Below, piece by piece: positions 18,358 through 25,906 of a stretch of DNA of 64,000 nucleotides; positions within the stretch are counted from its first letter, which is position 1, and each line of letters starts with the position of its first letter. Where the stretch lies: positions 226,761 through 290,760 of the forward strand of contig NZ_BMFS01000003.1 in NCBI RefSeq assembly GCF_014639075.1, given 5' to 3'. The stretch is from Glycocaulis albus. GTDB lineage: Bacteria; Pseudomonadota; Alphaproteobacteria; Caulobacterales; Maricaulaceae. A program made the translations under genes and the position numbers. Below the pieces are notes generated by a model, which saw nothing but the letters and a program-made list of their open reading frames with translations, was not told where the DNA came from and searched no databases.

Positions 18358-18777
18358 TCAGGCCGCGGCAGACACTGTTGCGCCCACAATCGCGCAGACG
18401 ATCAGGAGGGCTGCCTCATACTCCTCCACGCTGTGGGGCTTGCGCACGCTGGAGGCGACATTGGGAAACTGGCTGGAGGCCGGTCCCAGGCGCGAGACAT
18501 CACCTGAAAACACGATGACGGGAATGGTCCGCCACTCAGGCGATTCCAGCAGGCGCTCCAGTATCCAGATTCCATCCTCACCGGGCAGGCGCAGATCCAG
18601 CACGACGCAGTCCGGCAGCGGGCCATCCGCCAGTTTTGCCAGTGCCTCGTGCCCGCTGGCGGCGCGCGCCACCGTGCACTCGGGCGATTTGCGTACCAGC
18701 ATGCCGGCAAACAGTTCTGCTTCGGTATCGTCATCCTCGACCAGAAGTATGCGTGCCGGATGTGTGGTGCTGCCCAT
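18358..18777 (-). CDS. Single-domain response regulator
   Basis: A 139-residue receiver with no output domain. Visible are LLVEDDD, the phospho-acceptor Asp in VVLDLRLPGEDG, the switch region VFSGD and the conserved Lys in VRKPHS. It probably relays phosphate or binds a partner protein. The start at 18777 (MGSTTHPARILL) is supported by GGGCGGA upstream. It is convergent with the GAF gene, and the tRNA-Arg gene lies about 150 bp upstream. Confidence 0.85.
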   Translation of the reverse strand: MGSTTHPARILLVEDDDTEAELFAGMLVRKSPECTVARAASGHEALAKLADGPLPDCVVLDLRLPGEDGIWILERLLESPEWRTIPVIVFSGDVSRLGPASSQFPNVASSVRKPHSVEEYEAALLIVCAIVGATVSAAA

Positions 18778-18928
18778 GGGTGATCCGCCCTGCAAGCCCT
18801 TTGAGCCAAGCCTAGGGGCGGAAGGCGCGTCCCGGCAATCCCTAATTGCGTGCTGCAGCGCGAATTCCGGCAGGATGCCGCCCGCGCTCAACGGCGCGGC
18901 GGCCAGACCCCGGGAAGCCGGGAAAGAA

Positions 18929-19005
18929 TGGTGTCCCCGACAGGATTCGAACCTGTGGCCCCCAGATTAGGAATCTGATGCTCTATCCTGCTGAGCTACG
19001 GGGAC
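18929..19005 (-). tRNA. tRNA-Arg (anticodon CCU)
   Basis: The minus strand folds as a full cloverleaf: acceptor GTCCCCG/CGGGGAC, D arm with AGCTCAGCAGGATAGAGC, anticodon arm with loop TTCCTAA (anticodon CCT, decoding AGG), and T arm with GGTTCGAATCC. Discriminator A and an encoded CCA (18931-18929) complete the 77-nt gene. Confidence 0.95.
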
Positions 19006-19090
19006 ACTGGCGCGGACATTAGCCAATGGCGCCCGGCCTGTCATGACGGATGTCGCACAGGCGCGGGCGGCCGACGCCCCGGCAGGCAAT

Positions 19091-19951
19091 CTATTGCGGC
19101 AGGGTGAAGCTGTAGTCGTGACGGGAAAGCGGCTCCAGATTGCCTGTTTCGTAGGTATCGACCCGGACCTCGCCGCCCTCCAGCACAGTAAACACGCGAT
19201 ACATCGGCGTGTGGTGCGTTTCATCGGGTATCTTGGTGCGTTCCAGCGCCGGGATGTGAAGATAGTGGACGTGGCCGATCTGACGGGAGTGAACGGTCCG
19301 GTCCATGTCCATGTGCAAATCACCGGAAATCACGGCCGCAAGATTGGCCTGACCGACAACTTCCTGAAAACGCGGATTTTGAACCCCCTTGTCGGCGTCT
19401 TCCGGGTACACGCCTGCCTGGGCAGCATGAACGACCAGGAAGACGGGCCGCGGCGCGGCAGCCGCGATCTGCTCCACTATCCAGTCAATGCCGTCATCGT
19501 TGAAGTCCCGGCCAAAATCGGGAGAGGCGTGCACCATGACGACCGGCCCCGGATCACGCACATAGCTCGGTTCGGTAATGTCCGGATTCCACTGGCGGGC
19601 AAATTCGAGATAGCGCTCGACAGTGTCGTTATGCTCTTCATTGCCCATGATCGGATAAAATGGCCGGGTCAGTGATTGCAGGGCCGGCGTGACATTCTCG
19701 TACTGTATCCCGGTGCCCTTGTGGGCGATATCGCCTACCCCGACCACAAAATCGATACGCCCGGATTCCGCCAATGCATTGACGTCCACAACGGCCGCTT
19801 CCACGCCGGGAAACAGGGCGCACGGTTTGGGCTCGGCATCGCCCAGAACCGCGAAGCGGAGCAATACCGGGTCGTGGGCGTTGTCCTGCGCGACGGCTCC
19901 GCCCGCCAGTGCCAGCGCCGCGATGAGCGCGGCGGCAAATCCCTTGATCAT
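19091..19951 (-). CDS. Secreted calcineurin-like metallophosphoesterase
   Basis: A 286-residue protein with a cleavable signal peptide (MIKGFAAALIAALALAGGAVA). Metal-binding motifs are spread as in this superfamily: VLGDAE, VVGVGDIAHKG, IMGNEEHND, VVHAAQ and VISGDLHMD. It is expected to hydrolyse phosphate esters in the periplasm or outside. It diverges from a TonB receptor whose promoter bears a Pho-box-like array, suggesting a role in phosphate scavenging (inference). The substrate is unknown. Confidence 0.85.
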   Translation of the reverse strand: MIKGFAAALIAALALAGGAVAQDNAHDPVLLRFAVLGDAEPKPCALFPGVEAAVVDVNALAESGRIDFVVGVGDIAHKGTGIQYENVTPALQSLTRPFYPIMGNEEHNDTVERYLEFARQWNPDITEPSYVRDPGPVVMVHASPDFGRDFNDDGIDWIVEQIAAAAPRPVFLVVHAAQAGVYPEDADKGVQNPRFQEVVGQANLAAVISGDLHMDMDRTVHSRQIGHVHYLHIPALERTKIPDETHHTPMYRVFTVLEGGEVRVDTYETGNLEPLSRHDYSFTLPQ

Positions 19952-20070
19952 CTTGCTTTCATTCCCTGAGTTGCGAAACCGGCCGGCAGCCGCACCAGAC
20001 CTTGCCCGGTTTCTGTGACAGAGGCGTGAATCGGCGCTTCACTGCCGGAGCAGGGGCCAGATGCTGCCTC

Positions 20071-20170
20071 CCGTCATCAAACCGACGCGCATTCGTGACC
20101 CCGCCGTCATCGAAACATCACCAAGACTTCACCGATCCGTGACCGGCGTGTCACCGGGCCTGTGTCTAAC
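20071..20170 (+). promoter_or_regulatory. Eight-unit 11-bp Pho-box-like array and promoter of the TonB receptor
   Basis: From 20071, 7-bp units recur every 11 bp in perfect phase: CCGTCAT (20071), CCGACGC (20082), TCGTGAC (20093), CCGTCAT (20104), ACATCAC (20115), ACTTCAC (20126), CCGTGAC (20137) and GTGTCAC (20148). PhoB sites are built from CTGTCAT-like 7-mers with 4-bp spacers, the same 11-bp period. Ten bases after the last unit is TCTAAC (20165-20170), a plausible -10 at the spacing used by PhoB-activated promoters. Orientation points to the TonB receptor start at 20234. Confidence 0.65.
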
Positions 20171-20233
20171 GCCTCTGAACCGGATGCATGAGTGCAGCCC
20201 GGCTTTTTGACGTTATTCAGGGGGACTTCACCG

Positions 20234-23020
20234 ATGACGATACGCAATCTGCGCCTGTCGGGCGTATCTGCAGCCGTGCTCGCACTTGGCCTCAGCGCGA
20301 TGGGCGCCGATGCGCTTGCCCAGCATCAGCTCACCGGCCGTGTGGTCGATGAACGCGGCAATGGCCTTCCGGGCGCCCGTGTCAGCGTACCGGAGCTGGG
20401 CCTGACCACTTCGACCGACCGCCGTGGCGAGTTCACCTTCCTCTCCCTGCCTGCAGGCGAGGCCCGGCTCGAGGTCAGCTATCTCGGCCTGCCGCCTGGC
20501 GTAAGGGGTGTCAACATCTCGGCCAGCGACATCAATACGGTCACGTTCACGCTTGCCGACTCGGCCGATGGCGTGGAGCGTATCATCATCACCGGCCAGA
20601 TCCTCGATTCGGCCGCGCGGGCCCTGAACCAGCAGCGCACCAATAATGCCACCACGAATATCGTGTCGGCTGACTCCATCGGCCGCTTCCCCGATGCCAA
20701 TATCGCCGAGGCGCTTCAGCGCGTGCCGGGCTTTGCCGTGGCGCGCGACCAGGGCGAAGGCCGCTTCATCAATCTGCGTGGCGCGCCGGGCGATTTCACC
20801 GGCATTTCGGTGGACGGAGTGCAGATCGGATCGCCCGACCCGACCACACGCGCGGTCGATCTGGATACCATCCCGTCCGACATTGTCGCGGCGCTGGAAG
20901 TCTCCAAGACCCTTCTGCCCAACCAGGACGCGGATTCGATTGCCGGTTCGGTCAATCTGGTGACACGCTCGCCATTCGACCGGCCAGGCCTGAACATTTC
21001 CGGTCAGGCGGGTCTCAGCTATAACGAGTTCGGCGACGGCAATGACCGGCGCGCCTCGGGCACCATCTCCAACACATTTGGCAATGACCGTTTCGGCGCG
21101 CTGCTCTCGGCGAGCTATTCGCGCACTGACCGCCAGGTCGACAATATCGAATCCAGCTGGATTATCGAGGATGTGGCGGGTCAGGACGTGTTCCTGGTCG
21201 ATGAGCAGGAGTTCAAGGACTATGACACGGTGCGCGAACGCACCGCGCTCACCGGCTCGCTGGAATTCCGCCCCGATGATGCAAACCGCTTCTTCCTTAC
21301 GGGCAGCTATTCGCGCTTCCGCGATGATGAATTCCGCAACACGCTTCTCATCATCTATGCCGATGGCGATCTGCAGCCGGGCGCCACGGACGGCAATGCC
21401 ACCTGGAACGAGTCGCGGATCGAGAAAGAGCTGCGCCACCGTATCGTGCAAAACGAGATCACCACGATACAGGTGGGCGGCGAACATCTGATCGGTGGCG
21501 GCGAACTGGATTACTCGCTCTCCTATGCACGCTCCGAACAGTTCAACCCGCGCCGTGCCCAGTTTCTGTTCCGCTCCTCGATCCGGCCGGATCTGAGCTA
21601 TGACTTCTCGAACGCCGACAGCCCGGCCCTGTCGCTGTTCACGTCCGGCGAGCACCTGGACCTTTCCGGCTACGGGTTCCGCGAAAACGTGTTCCGCGGC
21701 CAGACGACCGAGCAGGACGAGATCGCCGCACGCATCAATTATGCTTTCAGCGGCTCCTTCCTTGCCAACCCCACCGAGTTCCGCACCGGCGCAGCCGTGC
21801 GCAGCCGTGAGGTCACCAACGATAATGAGCAGTATCGCGACCGCCGCGGCAGCGCCAACCCCGGCCAGCCGATCTCGGCCTTCCTGAGCACCGAGCGCTC
21901 GCAGAACTTCAGCTATTTCCTTGGCAACAAGTATGATCCGTCGGCTGTGACCGCTTACTGGAATGCCAATGAAGCCCAGTCTACGGACGCAGCCTCTCGC
22001 CGGGTGCCGCAATCCACCACGGCGGACTATGGTGCCGAAGAGCGCATTTATGCCGCCTACGGCATGGCGACGGTGGAAGCCGGGGCCACCCGGATCGTGG
22101 CAGGTGTGCGTGTGGAGCACACGCAGTTCGAGGGCTCCGCTCCCTTCATCGATGACAACGAGAATATCAGCATCAACCGCGTCAGCCGGGATTATACCAA
22201 CTGGTTCCCGAACCTGACCGTGCGTCATGAGTTTTCCGACAATCTGATCGGCCGGGTCGCCCTGACTCGCGCGATCAGCCGTCCGCGCTATCAGGATGTG
22301 GTGCCGCGGGTGGAGGAAGGTGACCGCAGCTCGCTGCCGGTCAGTGTCAGCCGTGGCAATCCGGACCTGCGCGAGACCATGTCGAACAATTTCGATGCGG
22401 GCCTTGAATACTATTTCACCCCGCTCGGCCTCGCCGCGGTCAATGTGTTCTACAAGGATCTCGAGGACTATGAGTTCACCCTCGTCCGCAACGGGACGTA
22501 TGACGGGCTCGCGGCAGAAATCTCGCAGGCGGAAAACGCGCCGGACGGGTATATCCGCGGCGTGGAGCTGACCTACCAGCAGCAATTCACCTTCCTGCCG
22601 GGCCTTCTGTCCAATACGGGCGTGTTGGCGAACTACACCTATACGGATGCGGAGATCACGCTGGCTTCGGCCATCTCGGGCAGCCGTACACGCATCCTGC
22701 CCGGTCAGTCGGATACGACGCTGAACCTTGCGGTCTTCTATGAAACCGAGCGTTTCAGTGCCCGCCTGTCCTGGAACGACCGCTCCGACTATCTCAATGA
22801 GGTCAATGGCGAGGATTCACGCCTCGACATTTACTGGGAAGGCCGCAGCCAGCTCGATTTCTCGGCCAGCTATGATGTGAATGAGCGGCTGGGCGTGTTC
22901 TTCGAAGCGAAGAACCTCACCAATACCGAAGGTGTGCGCTATGCGGGCGATCGCAGCCGCGTGATCGAGCGCGAGGCGTTCGGTTACACGCTGTTTGGCG
23001 GTCTGCGCTTCAACTTCTAG
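20234..23020 (+). CDS. TonB-dependent receptor (Xanthomonas/Caulobacter type)
   Basis: A 928-residue outer-membrane transporter. After the signal peptide (to about residue 30, ending ADALAQ) comes a carboxypeptidase-like domain (about 33-110, LTGRVVDERGNGLPGARVSV), a possible TonB box region (ERIIITGQ), and the plug with IGRFPDANIAEALQRVPGF and FINLRGAPGDF. The 22-strand barrel ends in LRFNF with the usual terminal Phe. The ligand is not readable, but the Pho-like promoter array and the divergent phosphoesterase suggest a phosphorylated compound. A strong terminator follows at 23049. Confidence 0.93.
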   Translation: MTIRNLRLSGVSAAVLALGLSAMGADALAQHQLTGRVVDERGNGLPGARVSVPELGLTTSTDRRGEFTFLSLPAGEARLEVSYLGLPPGVRGVNISASDINTVTFTLADSADGVERIIITGQILDSAARALNQQRTNNATTNIVSADSIGRFPDANIAEALQRVPGFAVARDQGEGRFINLRGAPGDFTGISVDGVQIGSPDPTTRAVDLDTIPSDIVAALEVSKTLLPNQDADSIAGSVNLVTRSPFDRPGLNISGQAGLSYNEFGDGNDRRASGTISNTFGNDRFGALLSASYSRTDRQVDNIESSWIIEDVAGQDVFLVDEQEFKDYDTVRERTALTGSLEFRPDDANRFFLTGSYSRFRDDEFRNTLLIIYADGDLQPGATDGNATWNESRIEKELRHRIVQNEITTIQVGGEHLIGGGELDYSLSYARSEQFNPRRAQFLFRSSIRPDLSYDFSNADSPALSLFTSGEHLDLSGYGFRENVFRGQTTEQDEIAARINYAFSGSFLANPTEFRTGAAVRSREVTNDNEQYRDRRGSANPGQPISAFLSTERSQNFSYFLGNKYDPSAVTAYWNANEAQSTDAASRRVPQSTTADYGAEERIYAAYGMATVEAGATRIVAGVRVEHTQFEGSAPFIDDNENISINRVSRDYTNWFPNLTVRHEFSDNLIGRVALTRAISRPRYQDVVPRVEEGDRSSLPVSVSRGNPDLRETMSNNFDAGLEYYFTPLGLAAVNVFYKDLEDYEFTLVRNGTYDGLAAEISQAENAPDGYIRGVELTYQQQFTFLPGLLSNTGVLANYTYTDAEITLASAISGSRTRILPGQSDTTLNLAVFYETERFSARLSWNDRSDYLNEVNGEDSRLDIYWEGRSQLDFSASYDVNERLGVFFEAKNLTNTEGVRYAGDRSRVIEREAFGYTLFGGLRFNF

Positions 23021-23048
23021 GGTACGAAACCGGCAGTTGGCCATGAAA

Positions 23049-23077
23049 GGGCGCGGGAAACCCCCGCGCCCTTTTTT
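23049..23077 (+). terminator. Rho-independent terminator after the TonB receptor
   Basis: Stem GGGCGCGGG (23049-23057) and CCCGCGCCC (23063-23071) with a 5-base loop, followed by TTTTTT. Confidence 0.9.
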
Positions 23078-23135
23078 GCTGTCCTGCGCCGGGTAACCGG
23101 CATGTGACTGGAAATTTGCGGCAACACGGCGCTAT

Positions 23136-23498
23136 ATGGTGTCCATGCGCGCTTTTATCGCCAGTCTTGTGGTTCTCGCCTTTGCCGTTACCGGCACGGC
23201 CAATTGCGCGCTGGCGCAACCGGCTGCCATACCGGCTGAAAACGCTGCGATGCCCGCCGCCCACCCGCCCTGTCACGAACCGGCGGGCGAAACAGTTCAG
23301 CCAGACCATGCCGCCGTTCACGGTGAAGATGACTGCACGGGTGGAGCCGCCTGCATTGATTGCGCCCTTGCCGCGGGCCTGACGGCGGATATGGACCCGG
23401 TCAGCGGGTTCGCCCTGCAGGGGGCGCCGCGCCTGTTTGTGGTCAAGACGGCCCGCACCGGGCCTATCGCGCACGACCCGCCCCCTCCCCGGGCCTGA
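23136..23498 (+). CDS. Secreted Cys/His-rich small protein with C-terminal polyproline (CutF/CruR-like regulatory ORF candidate)
   Basis: A 120-residue protein (or 117 from ATG 23145) with a signal peptide (FIASLVVLAFAVTGTANCALA). It has a His/Cys-rich centre: HPPCHE, DDCTGG and ACIDCALA (Cys 46, 67, 73, 76). The end is DPPPPRA directly before the stop. Signal peptide, Cys motif and terminal Pro run are the features of copper-responsive uORF products such as Rhodobacter CutF, whose translation controls the next gene. Directly after the stop an anti-SD can pair with the SD of the next gene. It is not recognised as an enzyme. The metal ion is inferred only; a simple metal-binding secreted protein is the alternative. 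Confidence 0.6.
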   Translation: MVSMRAFIASLVVLAFAVTGTANCALAQPAAIPAENAAMPAAHPPCHEPAGETVQPDHAAVHGEDDCTGGAACIDCALAAGLTADMDPVSGFALQGAPRLFVVKTARTGPIAHDPPPPRA

Positions 23499-23560
23499 TC
23501 CTTTCCCTCGTATGACGGCGGGCGTCCCGCGCGCCGATGGAATGAATCAGACGGGAAGGA
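23499..23560 (+). promoter_or_regulatory. Predicted SD-sequestering stem-loop in the mRNA
   Basis: TCCTTTCCC (23499-23507) begins at the base after the upstream stop codon. It can pair with GGGAAGGA (23553-23560), the SD of the gene starting at 23568, with one bulged T. Between them is a second hairpin, GCGGG (23518-23522) with CCCGC (23526-23530). Ribosomes stalled on the polyproline end would melt this structure. Confidence 0.5.
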
Positions 23561-23567
23561 CAATCTC

Positions 23568-24221
23568 TTGAAACAGTACGCAATTACGGCTGCAGCCCTG
23601 ATGCTGGCTGTGGCGCTTGCGCCACCCGCGGCGCAGGCAAGGCCTGTCTCCTATGAGGGCGGGCGCACCTTCATCGCGGAGCACGACCGGAGCATGAGCT
23701 CTGTCTGGGCGCATTATACGCCGCATCACCGCTACTCGATCGGTTATCGCGGTGAATGGCATCGCGATGATGATCACGCCTTTCATGGCGCACAAGTCAC
23801 GTGGCTCGCCAGGCGCTGGTTCGGCGAGGATTATCAGGCCAATCTCTATCTCTCGGGCGCTGCAGGCCTTGCCTATGGTGTAGACGATAACCCTGCCGGC
23901 ACTGGACCCGCCGGGTCTCTGGGTGTCATGGCCGACTGGGAAACCCGCCGCTGGTTCGTCTCCTACATGGCCAGAGGTTTTTCCGGAGAGACGACCGGGC
24001 AATCGGCCATGCAGGCCGCGCGGCTGGGTGTCGCTCCTTACATCGCCAATTACGGGGCCTTGCACACCTGGCTGATGGTGCAGGTGGAGCACAATCCGGA
24101 AGCGGAAAACCCGGTGGGCGTGACGCCGCTGGTGCGCTTCTTCCAAGGGCCGCTCATGGCCGAAGCCGGCTGGTCCGTGACCGATGACCGGCCCTTCCTT
24201 CAACTTCAATACCGCTTCTGA
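23568..24221 (+). CDS. Outer-membrane beta-barrel-like protein of a metal-handling cluster
   Basis: A 217-residue exported protein starting at TTG 23568 with a strong SD (GGAAGGA) that is predicted to be masked by RNA structure. Signal peptide to about residue 24 (APPAAQA). The mature part alternates polar and aromatic residues in strand-like stretches (SSVWAHYTPHHRYSIGYRGEWH, RRWFVSYMARGF as shorter pieces) and ends FLQLQYRF, with the terminal Phe typical of barrels. I do not recognise a named family. His-rich turns (HHRYS, HRDDDHAFH) could bind metal. It lies between the Cys/His protein and the MerP/MerT-like genes. Confidence 0.6.
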   Translation: MKQYAITAAALMLAVALAPPAAQARPVSYEGGRTFIAEHDRSMSSVWAHYTPHHRYSIGYRGEWHRDDDHAFHGAQVTWLARRWFGEDYQANLYLSGAAGLAYGVDDNPAGTGPAGSLGVMADWETRRWFVSYMARGFSGETTGQSAMQAARLGVAPYIANYGALHTWLMVQVEHNPEAENPVGVTPLVRFFQGPLMAEAGWSVTDDRPFLQLQYRF

Positions 24222-24252
24222 GGCGGTTTCGCTTTCTGACGGAGAAAATCTC

Positions 24253-24627
24253 ATGTTCATTCGTAAAGTCTCACTTGCCCTCGCCCTGTCGGTAATGCCC
24301 GCGCTGGCGGTCATGCCTGCGGCCACGGCTCAGGAGATCACGCTGTCCGATAGCCAGATCACGCCTGACATGCGTGCCGCGCTTGATGAAGGCGGTTCCC
24401 TGGTCGTTGTCGATGTGCTGGGCGCGGTGTGCGATTTCTGCGCCCTTGCCATGACACGCACATTCGAGCGCCGCGACGAGGTGGCCGCCGCGACGGTCGA
24501 TCTCGACGCCAAGACACTCACCTTCGTTGTCCATGAAGGCCGGACGCTCGATGATGCCACCATTACGGACCTGATCCGCCGCGCGGGCTATCAGGCCAAT
24601 GGCATCACCCGGCCGGAGGCCGTGTAA
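24253..24627 (+). CDS. Periplasmic heavy-metal-associated (MerP-like) protein
   Basis: A 124-residue protein with a signal peptide (LALALSVMPALAVMPAATA) and a ferredoxin-like HMA domain. The metal site reads GAVCDFCALAM in place of the usual GMTCxxC, followed by VAAATVDLDAKTLTFVV and a closing IRRAGYQANG, the standard HMA end. It is likely a periplasmic metal shuttle feeding the MerT-like protein, whose ATG overlaps its stop (TAATG at 24625-24629). SD GGAGAAAA precedes the ATG at 24253. Ion specificity is unknown. Confidence 0.8.
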   Translation: MFIRKVSLALALSVMPALAVMPAATAQEITLSDSQITPDMRAALDEGGSLVVVDVLGAVCDFCALAMTRTFERRDEVAAATVDLDAKTLTFVVHEGRTLDDATITDLIRRAGYQANGITRPEAV

Positions 24628-25007
24628 TGCGGCTGGCCATTCGTGAGACAGGGGCGCCGGTGCTGGCGCTTTTCGCCAGCCTGTCGACGCTCATATGCTG
24701 TGCCCTGCCAGCCTTGCTGGTGACCATAGGAGCAGGCGCGGTGATGGCTGGGCTTGTGGCCAATGTGCCCGGGCTGGTTGCGTTTACCGCGTGGAAGGGG
24801 CCGCTGTTTGCCTTGTCGGGTGCATTGCTGCTCGGTGCGTTTGCCATGCGCTGGTTCACCCGTAACGCACCGTGCCCGGCTGATCCTAAGCAGGCGGCAG
24901 CGTGCACGCGCATGCGGCGCTGGGGCGGCATTGTGCTCGTTGTGGCGGCGATTGTCTGGACGGTCGGTTTCTTCTTTGCCTTCTTTGCTGCGTCGCTGTT
25001 TTTCTAG
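24627..25007 (+). CDS. MerT/MerF-like small metal transporter
   Basis: A 126-residue membrane protein with three hydrophobic segments. The first carries the vicinal pair STLICCALPALL, like the CC motif of MerT. The loop between segments 2 and 3 has a second Cys pair (APCPADPKQAAAC), also as in MerT. The last segment is VLVVAAIVWTVGFFFAFFA. MerT imports Hg2+ handed over by MerP; here no mercuric reductase or merR is nearby, so the ion could be mercury, copper or another thiophilic metal. It is coupled to the MerP-like gene by one base. Confidence 0.75.
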   Translation: MRLAIRETGAPVLALFASLSTLICCALPALLVTIGAGAVMAGLVANVPGLVAFTAWKGPLFALSGALLLGAFAMRWFTRNAPCPADPKQAAACTRMRRWGGIVLVVAAIVWTVGFFFAFFAASLFF

Positions 25008-25081
25008 CGCCGTTACCCGTTTGCGCTTCACGCCGGTATTGTGTCCTGCAAGACTGGCGTGGAGCGGAAAAAGGGGTGGCC

Positions 25082-25900
25082 ATGGGGTGGTGGCGATCAG
25101 GTGCAGCCGGGCTGGCGCTGGCCCTCGCGGCAGCATGTGGCGAGACTACGCCGCCTGCGGGTAGCGAGCCGGACATGCCCGGTGCGATTGCCGGTGGCGC
25201 ACAGGCGCTGAGCGCTGACCGCCTCGTTGTGTGGACAGAGGGGCGGCGCGAGGAGGTGCGCCTTGCAGGCATAGCCGCGCCGCGTGCCGAACCGTCCGCT
25301 TCGCTGGCCCGTGAGGCTCTGCAGGCGCTTCTCGACCAGGCCGGTGAGGATTTGCGGCTGGAGCCTGCCGGGCCCGGCCGCAACCGGCATGGCACCCTGA
25401 TAGCCGAAGCGTCCGGACCTCAAGGCAGCCTTCAGGATGCGCTGATCTCTCTGGGCTGGGTGATGACCGACAGCCATGGCGATCACACAGGGCCGACACC
25501 CTCACGCCTCGTCCTGGAGGAAGCGGCCCGCAATGCAGGCCTTGGCGCCTGGGCGCATCATGATCTCAGGGTGCACGGGACAGATCCCAATGCGCTGGCG
25601 CCCTGGCTCGACAGCGTGCAGATTGTCGAGGGGCGGGTCATCTCCACCGGTCAGGCGCGTGACGGGCGCATATATCTCAATTTCGGAACGGACTGGCGCA
25701 CCGATTTCACTGTACAGGTGATGCGCCGTGACCAGCGCCGTTTCGAGGCGCAGGGGGTCGAACTGCGTGCGCTGGAAGGCGCCGTGGTGCGGGTGCGCGG
25801 ATGGTTGTTCGAGGAGAACGGTCCGATGATCTCGCTCGATCACCCCGAGGCGCTTGAGATGGTCAATGCCCCCGAGCCCGCCCGCCTGCCGGGGCGGTGA
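25082..25900 (+). CDS. SNase-like (thermonuclease-fold) lipoprotein
   Basis: A 272-residue lipoprotein: start 25082 gives GAAGLALALAAACGE with a lipobox Cys at residue 20. The middle (about 45-165) resembles a staphylococcal-nuclease fold: VRLAGIAAPRAE, SLAREALQALLDQ, GRNRHGTLIAE, LGAWAH. The usual catalytic Arg/Glu pattern is not clearly kept, so nuclease activity is uncertain. A C-terminal domain (IVEGRVISTGQARDGRIYLNFG) resembles an OB-fold found after such domains. It stands 74 bp after the MerT-like gene and probably has its own promoter. Confidence 0.7.
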   Translation: MGWWRSGAAGLALALAAACGETTPPAGSEPDMPGAIAGGAQALSADRLVVWTEGRREEVRLAGIAAPRAEPSASLAREALQALLDQAGEDLRLEPAGPGRNRHGTLIAEASGPQGSLQDALISLGWVMTDSHGDHTGPTPSRLVLEEAARNAGLGAWAHHDLRVHGTDPNALAPWLDSVQIVEGRVISTGQARDGRIYLNFGTDWRTDFTVQVMRRDQRRFEAQGVELRALEGAVVRVRGWLFEENGPMISLDHPEALEMVNAPEPARLPGR

Positions 25901-25906
25901 GGGGGT

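Noticed and set aside
20071..20154. CRISPR-like short repeat array
   Set aside because: The period is 11 bp with degenerate 7-bp units, not 25-40 bp repeats with unique spacers; no cas genes.
20228..22585. A 785-codon open frame on the minus strand
   Set aside because: It lies wholly inside the TonB receptor gene. High-GC codon use leaves long antisense frames open, and its translation shows no domain or signal.
23136..25007. A complete mercury resistance operon
   Set aside because: No mercuric reductase, lyase or MerR regulator; only MerP- and MerT-like proteins are present.
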